This document shows, one piece after another, positions 38,608 to 50,376 of a DNA stretch of 64,000 nt. Position numbers and translations under genes: made by a program. The DNA comes from Endozoicomonas elysicola. Lineage in GTDB: Bacteria; Pseudomonadota; Gammaproteobacteria; Pseudomonadales; Endozoicomonadaceae. Position 1 is the first letter of the stretch; each line of letters starts with the position of its first letter. Location: contig NZ_JOJP01000001.1 of the NCBI RefSeq assembly GCF_000710775.1, positions 1,813,825-1,877,824 of the forward strand, given 5' to 3'. A model generated the notes under the pieces. It did not search any database. It was not told where the DNA came from and saw nothing but the letters and a program-made list of their open reading frames with translations.

Positions 38608-38655
38608 TATGGCCGAGGCGAGCCAGAAAAATAATGGGTTGATGAGAGAGTGCCT

Positions 38656-41600
38656 ATGAAAGCAGGTCTGTATAATCCTGGGGAGTTTCGGGATAACTGT
38701 GGTTTCGGGCTAATTGCCCAGATGGAAGGTAAGAAAAGTCATGACCTTCTGAAAACGGCGATTGAAGCACTGACCTGTATGACGCACCGTGGTGGTATTG
38801 CTGCCGATGGTAAAACAGGCGACGGTTGTGGCCTGTTGATTCAAACACCTGATACTTTTTTCCGAACAGTTGCGAAAGAAAAATTTGGCTGCGAGCTGCC
38901 TGGGCAGTATGCGGTGGGTATGGTTTTTCTCAGTACTGATAAAGCTCGTGCTGCTAAAGGCAAAAAAACACTGGAAAAAGAGCTGGAAAAGCAGCGGCTC
39001 AATGTTGTTGGCTGGCGTAAGGTTCCTGTGAATGTTGACTGTCTCGGGCCTATTGCGAAAGACCTGCTGCCAGGCATTGAACAGATCTTTGTCACCCCTG
39101 AAGGGGAGCTTGATGAGAAAGAGTTCAGTGCCAAACTTTACATGGCTCGCCGCTATACCAATATGGTGATGGCAGAGGACAAGGATTACTATATCTGTTC
39201 ACTGTCGCCCAGAGTCATTACCTATAAAGGGTTGATGATGCCGGTGGATTTGCCCACCTTCTACCCAGACCTCGGTGACACCCGTTTTGAAACCGCTATC
39301 TGTGTATTCCATCAGCGCTTCTCTACCAACACCATGCCGCGCTGGCAGCTGGCTCAGCCATTCCGCATGCTGGCCCATAATGGTGAAATCAACACGATTA
39401 CCGGTAACCGAAATTGGGCGGAGGCTCGTCGTCAGAAGTTTCAGTCACCTTTACTGCCGACACTGGATGATATTTCTCCCCTGGTAAACCGAACCGGTTC
39501 AGACTCATCGAGTCTGGATAATATGATGGAGGTTCTGGTAACAGGTGGTGTCGACCTTTATCGCGCTATCCGTATGCTGGTTCCACCTGCGTGGCAGAAT
39601 GTGGATACCATGGACCCTGATCTCAGAGCATTCTATGAATACAGTTCCATGCATATGGAGCCGTGGGACGGTCCCGCAGGGCTGGTTATCACCGATGGTC
39701 GCAATGCCGTCTGTGCTCTGGATCGTAATGGTCTGCGCCCTTCACGCTGGGTTATTACCAAGAACGGTTACCTGACAGTAGCTTCTGAGGTTGGTGTTCA
39801 TGGCTACAAGCCTGAAGATGTCGTTGCCAAAGGCCGGGTTGGACCGGGAGAAGTTCTGGCGATTGATACCGAGACTGGTGAATTGCATCAGGCTCATGAT
39901 ATCGATGACAAACTGAAAGTCCGTCAGCCCTACAAGAAGTGGCTGAAGCAGAATGCCTATCGTATCCGTTCGCACTTCAGTGAAGATGACTACAAGGTTG
40001 ACCACCTTTCCCCTGAGCAGCTGAACGTCTATCAGAAGATGTTTATGGTCACCTTTGAAGAGCGTGATCAAGTGATCCGTCCTCTGGTAGAGTCTGGTCA
40101 GGAAGCGGTTGGCTCAATGGGTGACGATACGCCAATGGCCGTGCTCTCTGGCCGAACTCGCACCGTATATGATTACTTTCGTCAACAGTTTGCCCAGGTA
40201 ACCAACCCACCTATTGATCCGCTGCGTGAAGCGATTGTTATGTCGCTGGAAACCTGTCTGGGTCGTGAGTTGAATCTGTTTGAAGAAACGCCGGAGCACG
40301 CTGCCCGGGTTATTCTCAAGTCACCGATACTGTCCACAGCGAAGTTCCTGGACCTGATGAGTGTTCGTCATCAGCATAAGTCCTTTGAGACAGAAACCAT
40401 CAACCTGACTTACGACCCGTCTATTGGTCTTGAGCAGGCAGTATTGAATATCTGTGATCAGGCGGAAAAGGCTGTGCAATCCGGCAAGGTGTTAATCTGC
40501 CTTTCTGACCGTCATATCGATCAGGGACTGTTGCCCGTGCCTGCAGCGATGGCGACAGGTGCTGTCCATCACCGATTGATTGGCAAAGGGTTGCGTTCAG
40601 AATCCAACATTATTGTAGAAACGGCTTCAGCTCGAGACTCTCATCAGTTTGCCGTGTTGATTGGCTTCGGTGCCACCGCTATATACCCGTATCTGGCCTA
40701 TGAAGTCATCAATGACCAGATTCGCTCCGGGGAGGTAATGACTGATCCTCGCGAAGCGTACAAGGCTTACCGTAAAGGTATTGGTAAAGGGTTGATGAAG
40801 ATTCTCTCCAAAATGGGAATCTCTACCATTGCGTCCTATCGGGGAGCACAGTTGTTTGAAGCTGTAGGTCTTTCCAGAGAAATTGTGGACCTGTGCTTCT
40901 GCGGCGTTCAAAGCCGTATTCAGGGTGCTCGCTTTGAAGACTTCCATTATGAGCAGGGCCTGCTGGCCGAAACGGCCTGGAAAGCCCGCAAGCCGATTCA
41001 GCAGGGTGGTTTGCTGAAGTATGTTCACGACAGTGAATACCATGCCTTCAACCCTGATGTGGTTCAGCAATTACAGGTTGCGGTTAAAACGAGTGATTAT
41101 CAGGAGTACCGGAAGTACGCCGAACTGGTTAACAAGCGTCCTGTGGCTACCCTGCGTGACCTGCTGGGCCTTAAGCTTAAGGGTAAGGCACTGGTGGTGG
41201 ACGAGGTTGAATCCGTTGGCGATATCGTTCGTCGGTTTGACTCTGCGGCCATGAGTCTTGGTGCTTTATCCCCGGAAGCTCATGAAGCACTGGCGGAAGC
41301 GATGAACCGTCTTGGTGGTCGTTCTAACTCCGGTGAAGGTGGTGAGGATGAAACCCGCTACGGGACTGATCGTGTCTCGAAAATCAAGCAGATAGCCTCC
41401 GGTCGTTTTGGTGTAACGCCTCATTACCTGGTGAATGCTGAAGTGCTGCAGATCAAGGTAGCCCAGGGAGCCAAACCGGGTGAAGGTGGCCAGCTGCCAG
41501 GTGGTAAAGTTAACGAACTGATTGCCCGGCTGCGTTACTCCGTACCGGGTGTTACCCTGATTTCACCGCCTCCACACCACGATATTTACTCTATTGAAGA

Positions 41601-43113
41601 TCTGGCCCAGCTGATTTATGACCTGAAACAGGTGAATCCGGATGCTCTCGTTTCGGTGAAACTGGTGTCTGAACCTGGTGTGGGAACTATTGCTGCAGGT
41701 GTGGCCAAGGCCTACGCAGATCTGATTACCATCTCTGGTTATGATGGTGGTACTGCTGCAAGTCCATTGACGTCTATTCGTCATGCCGGTTCCCCCTGGG
41801 AGCTTGGTTTAAGTGAGGCTCATCAAACCCTTCGAGGTAACGACCTGCGAGGCAAAGTCCGTCTGCAGACAGATGGCGGTCTCAAGACGGGTCTGGATGT
41901 GGTTAAGGCGGCTATTCTGGGCGCTGAGAGCTTTGGTTTTGGCACCACGCCAATGATCGCCATGGGCTGTAAATACCTGCGTATCTGTCACCTGAATAAC
42001 TGTGCTACGGGTGTTGCCACACAGGATCAGTCACTTCGGGAAGAGCACTTCAAAGGTGATGTAGAGATGGTCATGAACTTCTTCACCTTTGTGGCAGAAG
42101 AAGTCCGTGAATGGCTGGCCTTGTTGGGCGCGAGAACGCTTGAAGAGGTTATCGGTCATACAGAGCTGCTTGAGTTGCTGCCCGGATTTACTGAAAAGCA
42201 GCAAAATCTTGATCTCTCCCCAATGCTTGGCAGCGATGACGTGCCTGAAGATAAGCCAATGACTTGTCAGGTGGATCGTAATCCTCCATTCGATAAAGGT
42301 GAGCTGGCAGAGGAGATGGTTCGTCAGACACTGGATGCGATTGAAAATAGCACTGGTGGAGAGTTTAGCTTTACCGTTGGCAACTGTGACCGCTCTATCG
42401 GTGCCCGGTTGTCCGGTGAGATTGCAAAGCGTCACGGTAACCAGGGGATGGCAGATAAGCCACTGAAGCTGAATCTGACTGGTTCTGCCGGGCAGAGCTT
42501 CGGTGTCTGGAATGCTGGCGGTCTGGAAATGCGTCTGGAAGGTGATGCTAATGACTACGTCGGTAAGGGTATGACCGGCGGTAAACTGACAATTCGCCCA
42601 CCGGCCGGCAGTAGCTTTGTAACCCATGAGACCTCCATTATCGGTAATACCTGCCTCTATGGTGCTACAGGCGGTACGTTATACGCCGCTGGACGTGCAG
42701 GTGAACGTCTTGGTGTTCGAAATTCCGGTGCGAGTGTTGTGGTTGAAGGCGCAGGCGATCACTGTTGTGAATACATGACCGGAGGACTTGTTACCGTACT
42801 TGGCAGGGCTGGACATAACTTTGGTGCGGGTATGACCGGCGGATTTGCCTACGTCCTTGATCTGGAAAGAAGTTTTGTTGATCGCTATAACCATGAACTG
42901 GTGGATATCCATCGCATTGATAATGAAGCCATGGAACCCTATCAATCGCATCTGCTGAGTGTTCTTGAAGACTATGTTGCAGAGACAGGCAGTGCCTGGG
43001 GACAGGAACTGATTGATGATTTCTATGACTACAGTGGTCGTTTCTGGCTGGTGAAGCCAAAAGCTGCCAGTCTCGATACCTTACTGGCCAGTACCCATGG
43101 CAGCCCTGAGTAA
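38656..43113 (+). CDS. gltB: Glutamate synthase (NADPH) large subunit
   Basis: Makes two glutamates from glutamine and 2-oxoglutarate. The 1485-residue subunit begins with a 14-residue propeptide, so the mature amidotransferase starts at Cys15 (CGFGLIA). The N-terminal glutaminase, central, FMN-binding synthase ([27 protein letters not shown] iron-sulfur cysteines near 1104) and C-terminal beta-helix (MTGG repeats) domains are all present. ATG 38656 is preferred to GTG 38650 because GAGAG lies seven bases upstream. gltD follows. Confidence 0.98.
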   Translation: MKAGLYNPGEFRDNCGFGLIAQMEGKKSHDLLKTAIEALTCMTHRGGIAADGKTGDGCGLLIQTPDTFFRTVAKEKFGCELPGQYAVGMVFLSTDKARAAKGKKTLEKELEKQRLNVVGWRKVPVNVDCLGPIAKDLLPGIEQIFVTPEGELDEKEFSAKLYMARRYTNMVMAEDKDYYICSLSPRVITYKGLMMPVDLPTFYPDLGDTRFETAICVFHQRFSTNTMPRWQLAQPFRMLAHNGEINTITGNRNWAEARRQKFQSPLLPTLDDISPLVNRTGSDSSSLDNMMEVLVTGGVDLYRAIRMLVPPAWQNVDTMDPDLRAFYEYSSMHMEPWDGPAGLVITDGRNAVCALDRNGLRPSRWVITKNGYLTVASEVGVHGYKPEDVVAKGRVGPGEVLAIDTETGELHQAHDIDDKLKVRQPYKKWLKQNAYRIRSHFSEDDYKVDHLSPEQLNVYQKMFMVTFEERDQVIRPLVESGQEAVGSMGDDTPMAVLSGRTRTVYDYFRQQFAQVTNPPIDPLREAIVMSLETCLGRELNLFEETPEHAARVILKSPILSTAKFLDLMSVRHQHKSFETETINLTYDPSIGLEQAVLNICDQAEKAVQSGKVLICLSDRHIDQGLLPVPAAMATGAVHHRLIGKGLRSESNIIVETASARDSHQFAVLIGFGATAIYPYLAYEVINDQIRSGEVMTDPREAYKAYRKGIGKGLMKILSKMGISTIASYRGAQLFEAVGLSREIVDLCFCGVQSRIQGARFEDFHYEQGLLAETAWKARKPIQQGGLLKYVHDSEYHAFNPDVVQQLQVAVKTSDYQEYRKYAELVNKRPVATLRDLLGLKLKGKALVVDEVESVGDIVRRFDSAAMSLGALSPEAHEALAEAMNRLGGRSNSGEGGEDETRYGTDRVSKIKQIASGRFGVTPHYLVNAEVLQIKVAQGAKPGEGGQLPGGKVNELIARLRYSVPGVTLISPPPHHDIYSIEDLAQLIYDLKQVNPDALVSVKLVSEPGVGTIAAGVAKAYADLITISGYDGGTAASPLTSIRHAGSPWELGLSEAHQTLRGNDLRGKVRLQTDGGLKTGLDVVKAAILGAESFGFGTTPMIAMGCKYLRICHLNNCATGVATQDQSLREEHFKGDVEMVMNFFTFVAEEVREWLALLGARTLEEVIGHTELLELLPGFTEKQQNLDLSPMLGSDDVPEDKPMTCQVDRNPPFDKGELAEEMVRQTLDAIENSTGGEFSFTVGNCDRSIGARLSGEIAKRHGNQGMADKPLKLNLTGSAGQSFGVWNAGGLEMRLEGDANDYVGKGMTGGKLTIRPPAGSSFVTHETSIIGNTCLYGATGGTLYAAGRAGERLGVRNSGASVVVEGAGDHCCEYMTGGLVTVLGRAGHNFGAGMTGGFAYVLDLERSFVDRYNHELVDIHRIDNEAMEPYQSHLLSVLEDYVAETGSAWGQELIDDFYDYSGRFWLVKPKAASLDTLLASTHGSPE

Positions 43114-43179
43114 TCAGGGACTCTGCAGCCAAAATAAGCTGCAGGGCATGGGAAGAAGAGCAACGGGTATTGAACATAA

Positions 43180-44649
<1,470 letters not shown>

Positions 44650-44672
44650 TTGATCATTAGTAAGATAATATA

Positions 44673-44708
44673 AGGGGCGTTTCCTGTGTGGGGGCGCCCC
44701 TGTTTTTT
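44673..44708 (+). terminator. Terminator of gltBD
   Basis: AGGGGCG pairs with CGCCCCT across a 15-base loop, followed by GTTTTTT. Confidence 0.85.
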
Positions 44709-44776
44709 CTACACTGTTTTTTTAAACTGCTATTGGAACAAATCATTGTTCAGGCAAAACGGGTGTTAGGACTTTT

Positions 44777-45847
44777 ATGACTCCATTAAAAAATGATCGC
44801 TTTCTTCGAGCCCTGCTCCGGGAACCAGTGGATGTAACTCCCGTCTGGATGATGCGTCAGGCCGGTCGTTATTTGCCCGAATACCGGGAAACCAGGGCTA
44901 AGGCCGGTGACTTTATGGCATTGTGTCAGAACCCTGAACTGGCCTGTGAGGTAACCCTGCAGCCATTGGAGCGTTTCCCGCTGGATGCCGCCATTCTTTT
45001 TTCCGATATTCTAACTATTCCCGATGCCATGGGTCTTGGACTCTATTTTGAAGCCGGTGAAGGGCCGAAGTTCAGAAAGCCGGTTCGTACCGCTGCTGAT
45101 GTAGAAGCGCTGACAGCGCCTGATCCGGAGAAAGACCTTGGCTATGTGATGGATGCGGTCAGAACCATTCGCCGAGAACTGAATGGCCGGGTTCCTCTGA
45201 TTGGTTTCTCCGGCAGTCCCTGGACGCTGGCAACCTATATGATCGAAGGTGGCAGCAGTAAGGATTTTCGCCGTATCAAGGCGATGATGTTTGATCAGCC
45301 TGAGCTGCTGAAACATGTGCTGAGTGTGCTTGCCGAGTCGGTGACCACATACTTGAATGCGCAGATTGAAGCCGGTGCCCAGGCGGTTCAGATTTTTGAT
45401 ACCTGGGGTGGTGTGCTCAGCCCGGAAAACTACCGCGACTTCTCTCTTCACTATATGGAGAAAATTGTTAAAGGCCTTAAGCGGGAAAATGAAGGCAGAA
45501 AGGTGCCAGTCATTATGTTTACCAAAAATGGCGGGCAGTGGCTTGAGTCGATGGCAAACACGGGTGTTGATGCGCTTGGGTTGGACTGGACAACCGATAT
45601 TGGTGAAGCACGGCAGAGAGTTGGTGATCGAGTAGCCTTACAGGGCAATATGGACCCATCGACACTGTATGCATCGCCAGAGCGCATTCGCCAGGAAGTG
45701 GCTACGATTCTGGAAAAGTTTGGCACAGGAAATGGCCATGTGTTCAATCTTGGCCATGGCATTCATCAGTTTGTTGAGCCTGACAAGGCGGCTGCTTTTG
45801 TGAATGCTGTGCATGAGCTGTCACCCAGGTATCATGCTTCAGTATAA
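44777..45847 (+). CDS. hemE: Uroporphyrinogen decarboxylase
   Basis: Removes four carboxyl groups from uroporphyrinogen III in heme synthesis. The 356 residues contain the N-terminal [16 protein letters not shown] signature, [29 protein letters not shown], and FDTWGG. It is isolated by the gltBD terminator before it and a palindromic repeat 16 bp after it. Confidence 0.97.
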   Translation: MTPLKNDRFLRALLREPVDVTPVWMMRQAGRYLPEYRETRAKAGDFMALCQNPELACEVTLQPLERFPLDAAILFSDILTIPDAMGLGLYFEAGEGPKFRKPVRTAADVEALTAPDPEKDLGYVMDAVRTIRRELNGRVPLIGFSGSPWTLATYMIEGGSSKDFRRIKAMMFDQPELLKHVLSVLAESVTTYLNAQIEAGAQAVQIFDTWGGVLSPENYRDFSLHYMEKIVKGLKRENEGRKVPVIMFTKNGGQWLESMANTGVDALGLDWTTDIGEARQRVGDRVALQGNMDPSTLYASPERIRQEVATILEKFGTGNGHVFNLGHGIHQFVEPDKAAAFVNAVHELSPRYHASV

Positions 45848-45863
45848 GTCTGTTTTCTTTTAT

Positions 45864-46031
45864 CTAGGAGCCTGTCGGACTTACCACTGACCTACTGCGA
45901 AAAAGCCGAATTTGGCCATTTCTTATGCTGCTTTTCGTTGAATAGCACGCTATTCGTCTCAAATCAGCATAAAAACTGTCTCAAATCGGACTTTTTCTCG
46001 CTACGGTCGGCTAAGTCCGAAAGGCTCCTAG
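45864..46031. repeat. Long near-palindromic element, copy 2
   Basis: A 168-bp element bounded by CTAGGAGCC and GGCTCCTAG, with CGGACTTA/TAAGTCCG just inside and a perfect centre GAATAGC-AC-GCTATTC at 45941-45956. It separates convergent hemE and the histidine kinase gene, and its right end contains the kinase stop codon. Confidence 0.92.
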
Positions 46032-48356
46032 AGCCTTGATCAGGGCTCTTTGTACCGTAAACCGGGTAACCGGCTTGGTGAGAATTGAGCTGATACCCAG
46101 TTTGCTGGACTGGTATTTATCCGGTGGATTACTGATGCCTGTCAGCATGATAATGGCAGGCATAGGGTCAATGCTGGGGTCGGCATTAATGCGTTCAGCT
46201 ACCTGAAGACCTTTCAGTCCAGGCATATGGTGGTCAAGAATAATGATATCAAATGCCCTGTTCAGGTAAGTCTCGTTACGAATCATGGCAAGAGCTTCGA
46301 GCCCATCACCTGCTTCAATGACTGGAATGCCCAATAGCTGGCACTGTTGGCGGAGAACCTTACGACAGGTTGCGCTGTCATCAGCTATCAGTACCCGCAT
46401 ATGCTCATATTGTCCCTGACGGGGTGTTTCATCTTGGCTGGGTGGGGCTTGTTCATCCCCACAGTTGCAGGGCAGTGTAAATGAGATGATGTTGCTTCGT
46501 TTACTGACCTCCCCCCCAAGTTGTCGTATAAGGTGGGTTGCAAGGTAGAGATTCAGCCCCATGGCTGTTTCTGCTTTTATCTCGGATAAAGAGTGTTCAC
46601 CGGATAAATGCTTTTCCTCAAGGCTGCTGCCAGCAGGGTTCTTAAAGCTGAATTCAAACAGTAAATTGCCGGTAGGATCTTTCTGAATAGACAGCGCAAC
46701 CTCGCTCATTTCAGCCTGGTTCAGCCCGTAGAACAGAAATGCTTCCAGAATCAATGAAACCCGATAGCCATCGATATGGCATTCAGTGGACAGGTTATCA
46801 TCGACGAAGCAGATAATTTCAATGCTTTGCTGCTCCGCTCGATACTGGAAATGGCGGACCAACTCCTCCACAGTGTTGTGCATATCGACAAGGCGTGTAC
46901 CCGATACTATTCCCTGGTTTTGCGCCTTAATGCTGGAGGCCAGAAGATTGACCAGGTTGCCCAGCTCATAACCCGCGTATCGCAATGTTTGCACGTAGTC
47001 TTCCTGCTTTGGGGTCAGCGGTGTGCTCAGTAGCAGTTCTGACATGCCCATCACGCCATTTAGCGGTGTTCGCATTTCATGGCCGAGTGAATTCATTGCC
47101 TCCTCATCAAGTTCTTCCGGGCGTTTGTTGTTATAGGCAAACTGTTTCTTGTTGAGCACTTTCCTGTTGGTTCTTGCAGGTAATGACAGAAACCCCAGAG
47201 TCAGTGCCAATGTTTGAATAAGCAGCCAGGTGGTATTTCTGGAGGATATGCCCAGTCCACCAGTATGGTTCAGCGCAAAAATAAACTGACTGATGGCCAG
47301 TGGAATCAGTAACCAGGCTGAAACATAACGACGGTGAGGTTTTACCAGCCAGAACGATAGACAGAAAGAGGCATTGCCAATCAGTGTGAGCATCAACAGG
47401 TTGGTATTTAAAGTGTTGCTGTCGCTTAATGGCAGCCACAGGGCCGCAATCAGGTAGATAAAAGAGAAGGTGTTAAAAAAACGGATCAGCAGTGGCCTTT
47501 GATGGCCAAACAGGTTGATGGCAAGCTGACAGAACGTCAGGCTGATCAACAGCAGTGATAACTGGTAGAGCCATGCTTCGACCGTGACTGGTACATAGAG
47601 CCATGTGCTCAAGTATCCCTGCCAGGAAGCCATAAAAACCAGTATAAAAGAGGCAGCAGCGGCCAGCAGCAGGTGAAAAATGCTGAGATGCTTTGCAGGC
47701 GACAGGCTGTTTGAATCCTTTGACTCCAGTCTCATTGACAGGAAAAGCCAGGCATTAGCAAGGATGATGGATAGCAATAAGCCGCTGACCAAACCGGTCT
47801 GCCAGAATTTATAGCGCTGTTGTTTGATCAGCTGGTCAAAACTTCCCAGCTTCAGGCTTTTGCTCAACTCTGGATTAAATGGTGCTTTGAGGTATAAGGT
47901 TGCCGTCTGTTCTGGTAGCAGAGTAAAGGTCGTAGTGTTGACCCGGTCCATTGGCAGAGGTTTCACGACAGTCTTTCCGGAGGCAGAGCTGGTGTATTTG
48001 AGATAAAGGGTTGGCAGTTCCTGCTGTTGATAATCTACAGACAGTATGGGATGAACTATTTCTGATGTATGGTTTGTGACTGGAAAGCGCAACCAGAGAC
48101 TTTTTTGCTGCTCTTCAATATTGAGTAATGAAGGCTGCCAGGGGGCAAAACGGAATTTGAACTCTTCATCAGCCAGCTCTTTGATGGTCAGCTGACCGGA
48201 ATCGTCAATAAAGAACTCCGTACTTGCTCCAGGCTGGAGTAAGTATGATGTGTTATTGATGTCGACATTCGCTGATACATTAAAGCTAGTGAAAATGAGC
48301 GATATAATAAATAACAGTGCGAATGTCCATGTAGGCCCTGAGGCTTTATAAAACAC
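46011..48356 (-). CDS. Hybrid sensor histidine kinase with degenerate ATPase domain
   Basis: Inner-membrane sensor of 781 residues: signal peptide, a periplasmic 7TMR-DISM-like beta domain (LWLRFPVTN), about seven membrane helices (185-400), a dimerisation/phosphoacceptor helix with the H-box GHEMRTPLNG (His near 426), an HATPase region and a C-terminal receiver domain (IIILDHHMPG, Asp near 706; LTKP). The ATPase region appears degenerate: no N-box asparagine (LILEAFLFYGLN), no DxGxG G1 box, and a weak G2 (AMGLNLYLA). It may be a phosphorelay scaffold, phosphatase or trans-phosphorylated partner. GTG start. The last five residues (GAFRT) and stop come from the adjacent palindromic element. 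Confidence 0.88.
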   Translation of the reverse strand: MFYKASGPTWTFALLFIISLIFTSFNVSANVDINNTSYLLQPGASTEFFIDDSGQLTIKELADEEFKFRFAPWQPSLLNIEEQQKSLWLRFPVTNHTSEIVHPILSVDYQQQELPTLYLKYTSSASGKTVVKPLPMDRVNTTTFTLLPEQTATLYLKAPFNPELSKSLKLGSFDQLIKQQRYKFWQTGLVSGLLLSIILANAWLFLSMRLESKDSNSLSPAKHLSIFHLLLAAAASFILVFMASWQGYLSTWLYVPVTVEAWLYQLSLLLISLTFCQLAINLFGHQRPLLIRFFNTFSFIYLIAALWLPLSDSNTLNTNLLMLTLIGNASFCLSFWLVKPHRRYVSAWLLIPLAISQFIFALNHTGGLGISSRNTTWLLIQTLALTLGFLSLPARTNRKVLNKKQFAYNNKRPEELDEEAMNSLGHEMRTPLNGVMGMSELLLSTPLTPKQEDYVQTLRYAGYELGNLVNLLASSIKAQNQGIVSGTRLVDMHNTVEELVRHFQYRAEQQSIEIICFVDDNLSTECHIDGYRVSLILEAFLFYGLNQAEMSEVALSIQKDPTGNLLFEFSFKNPAGSSLEEKHLSGEHSLSEIKAETAMGLNLYLATHLIRQLGGEVSKRSNIISFTLPCNCGDEQAPPSQDETPRQGQYEHMRVLIADDSATCRKVLRQQCQLLGIPVIEAGDGLEALAMIRNETYLNRAFDIIILDHHMPGLKGLQVAERINADPSIDPMPAIIMLTGISNPPDKYQSSKLGISSILTKPVTRFTVQRALIKALGAFRT

Positions 48357-48672
48357 TGTTGAAAATTCCGTTTTTCATATTTATTGTCGGATTATACTGA
48401 AAAGTACCTATCTGGACAGTGAATCAGTCGCTGATTTACAAAAGTGCAGAAAATATAGAGTTTTTTCTTGTTCCAGCTTGAAGTGAAAGACTTTTTGTTC
48501 AGCTGCGGAAGTTACAGGAAAAGACAAGATTTCTTGAACCACAAAGTCCACAAAGAAAGATAAGTTTTTTACTTCTTTTCTTCGTGCGACCGCCAAGGAT
48601 GGTGGAAGTGCCGGTAATGCAGGAGCAGTTACCGGTGATCTTTGTGGTCTCTGTGGTTTAAAAGGCTTTTAA
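48357..48672. other. Intergenic region purD / histidine kinase
   Basis: This 316-bp spacer holds the kinase promoter region and a CACAAAG-family repeat; no gene is seen. Confidence 0.5.
48535..48660. repeat. CACAAAG-family inverted repeat, copy 2 (with nested element)
   Basis: Left arm TTGAACCACAAAGTCCACAA and right arm ATCTTTGTGGTCTCTGTGGT flank a nested GCGACCGCCAAGGATGGTGG segment that recurs near 60.7 and 61.7 kb. It lies directly after purD. Confidence 0.85.
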
Positions 48673-49953
48673 CTACGCTTCTTCACGGGCAATAGCTTTA
48701 TGGCCGATGTCTGTGCGGTAGTAAACATCTTTCCAGTCGATGGCTTTTACCGCTTTATAGGCTTGCTGCTGTGCTTCTTTAACACTATCCCCAAGCGCAG
48801 TAACGCACAGTACACGACCACCGTTGGTGAGCGTCTTACCGTCTTCAACGCGGGTGCCTGCCTGGAAGACTTTTGCACTGCCTGTATTGCTAATGCCAGT
48901 GATTTCATCTCCCTTGTTGTAAGCTTCCGGGTAGCCACCGGCTGCCATCACCACGCCAAGGGCAGTGCGGCTGTCCCACTCAACGTCAATCTTATCCAGT
49001 TCACCACGAGTGCCTGCGAGGCAGAGTTCTACCAGGCTGGACTTCAAACGCATCAGGATTGGCTGGGTCTCAGGGTCACCAAAACGACAGTTGTATTCCA
49101 GTACCTTTGGCGTGCCATCGGTGTCAATCATCAGCCCGGCATAAAGAAAGCCTGTGTAGGGCATACCTTCACTGGCCATACCTTCTACGGTTGGGATAAT
49201 GACCTCCTGCATAGCACGGTCATGAATTTCCTGAGTCACTACGGGAGCAGGGGAGTAGGCACCCATACCACCGGTATTTGGCCCTTTGTCATCATTATCA
49301 CGGGCTTTATGATCCTGGCTGGTGGCCAGTGGCAGAATATTTTTTCCATCCACCATCACGATAAAACTGGCTTCTTCGCCGATGAGAAACTCTTCTACTA
49401 CCACACGGTGCCCAGCTTCACCAAACGCATTGCCTGCCAGCATGTCTTCGATGGCATCAAACGCTTCCTGTTCGGTTTGAGCAAGAATAACGCCTTTGCC
49501 TGCGGCCAGACCATCAGCCTTAACCACGATAGGTGCGCCTTGCTGCTTAACATAGGCTTTGGCAGGCTCAATTTCGGTGAAGTTCTGATAGGCGGCAGTG
49601 GGAATATTATGGCGGGCAAGAAAGTCCTTGGTGAATGCCTTGGAACCTTCCAGCTGGGCGGCGGCCTGAACCGGGCCAAATACCGGTAGACCGGCTTCTT
49701 GAAACTGATCAACAACGCCGGCGACCAGTGGTGCTTCGGGGCCAACAATGGTCAGGCCGATGTTTTCCTGCTGGGCAAACTCAACCAGTTTAGCGATATC
49801 CAGAACATCGATATCAATGTTGGAAACTTTGTCTTCACAAGCGGTGCCAGCGTTACCGGGAGCAACAAACACCTGGGTGACGTTCTCGTCTTGAGCAGCT
49901 TTCCATGCCAGGGCGTGCTCCCGCCCACCATTACCGATGATCAGCACTTTCAT
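48673..49953 (-). CDS. purD: Phosphoribosylamine-glycine ligase
   Basis: ATP-grasp enzyme of the second purine step, 426 residues: start MKVLIIGNGGREHALAWK, APGNAGTA, ATP-grasp core (PIVVKADGLAAGKGV, VVEEFLIGEEAS) and metal-binding EYNCRFGDPETQ. The frame extends 15 codons upstream; ATG 49953 has AAGGAC in place. It is downstream of purH, separated by a 423-bp repeat array. Confidence 0.97.
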   Translation of the reverse strand: MKVLIIGNGGREHALAWKAAQDENVTQVFVAPGNAGTACEDKVSNIDIDVLDIAKLVEFAQQENIGLTIVGPEAPLVAGVVDQFQEAGLPVFGPVQAAAQLEGSKAFTKDFLARHNIPTAAYQNFTEIEPAKAYVKQQGAPIVVKADGLAAGKGVILAQTEQEAFDAIEDMLAGNAFGEAGHRVVVEEFLIGEEASFIVMVDGKNILPLATSQDHKARDNDDKGPNTGGMGAYSPAPVVTQEIHDRAMQEVIIPTVEGMASEGMPYTGFLYAGLMIDTDGTPKVLEYNCRFGDPETQPILMRLKSSLVELCLAGTRGELDKIDVEWDSRTALGVVMAAGGYPEAYNKGDEITGISNTGSAKVFQAGTRVEDGKTLTNGGRVLCVTALGDSVKEAQQQAYKAVKAIDWKDVYYRTDIGHKAIAREEA

Positions 49954-50041
49954 AAAGGATGTCCTTTTTTTGAACCACAGAGACCACGAAGTGCACAAAG
50001 GTGTTTGTTTTGTGATGTCTGTTGGGCAAATTTTTTGCTCG

Positions 50042-50070
50042 AAGGCTGAACCTGTTCTTCAGCCTTTTTT
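50042..50070 (+). terminator. Plus-strand terminator hairpin, array unit 1
   Basis: AAGGCTGAA / TTCAGCCTT with loop CCTGTTC and a T-run. Antisense to purHD. Confidence 0.7.
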
Positions 50071-50145
50071 GCTTTGAACCACAGAGATCACGAAGTGCAC
50101 AAAGGTTTTCTTTTTGTGATATCTGTTGGGCAAATTTTTTGCTCG

Positions 50146-50174
50146 AAGGCTGAACCTGTTCTTCAGCCTTTTTT
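50146..50174 (+). terminator. Plus-strand terminator hairpin, array unit 2
   Basis: Same hairpin as in unit 1, exactly 104 bp on. Confidence 0.7.
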
Positions 50175-50253
50175 GCTTTGCACCACAAAGATCACAAAGT
50201 ACACAAAGGTTTTTGTTTGTGATTTCTGTTGGGGCAAATTTTCAGTTTGCTCG

Positions 50254-50282
50254 AAGGCTGAATCTGTTCTTCAGCCTTTTTT
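50254..50282 (+). terminator. Plus-strand terminator hairpin, array unit 3
   Basis: AAGGCTGAA / TTCAGCCTT again, with one loop substitution (TCTGTTC). Confidence 0.7.
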
Positions 50283-50376
50283 ACTTTGAACCACAAAGGT
50301 CACGAAGTGCACAAAGTGTTTATTTAAGAAAAATCGTAAACTTTGTGCGCTTTGTGATCTCCGTGGTTCAAAAAAA

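Larger units (their letters stand above)
38006..38655 (+). other. Long structured leader/intergenic region before gltB
   Basis: A 650-bp gene-free region. At 38241-38358 there are consecutive hairpins: CCGG around GGC/GCC near 38246-38274, CGGTA/TACCG at 38312-38324, and GAATGGCGA paired with TCGCC and ATTC at 38334-38358. A 160-bp near-palindromic repeat follows (about 38361-38523), then a hairpin with T-run at 38585-38607. I do not recognise a known RNA family. Confidence 0.6.
49954..50376. repeat. 104-bp tandem repeat array of the CACAAAG family between purH and purD
   Basis: Units start near 49971, 50075, 50179 and 50287 (periods 104, 104, 108). Each of the first three has a CACAAAG-type arm (CCACAGAGATCACGAAGTGC), a TCTGTTGGGCAAATTTT segment, and a hairpin AAGGCTGAA / TTCAGCCTT followed by T. 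The fourth is truncated and closed by the inverted right arm CTTTGTGATCTCCGTGGTTC ending at the purH stop. The hairpins have T-tails on the plus strand, opposite to purH-purD transcription. Confidence 0.92.

Noticed and set aside
48700-49689. 329-codon plus-strand frame opposite purD
   Set aside because: Pure shadow of a conserved enzyme gene; no ribosome site or recognisable domain.
49954-50376. Tandem 104-bp repeats considered as a CRISPR array
   Set aside because: There are no unique spacers; units are repeated throughout and contain terminator hairpins.
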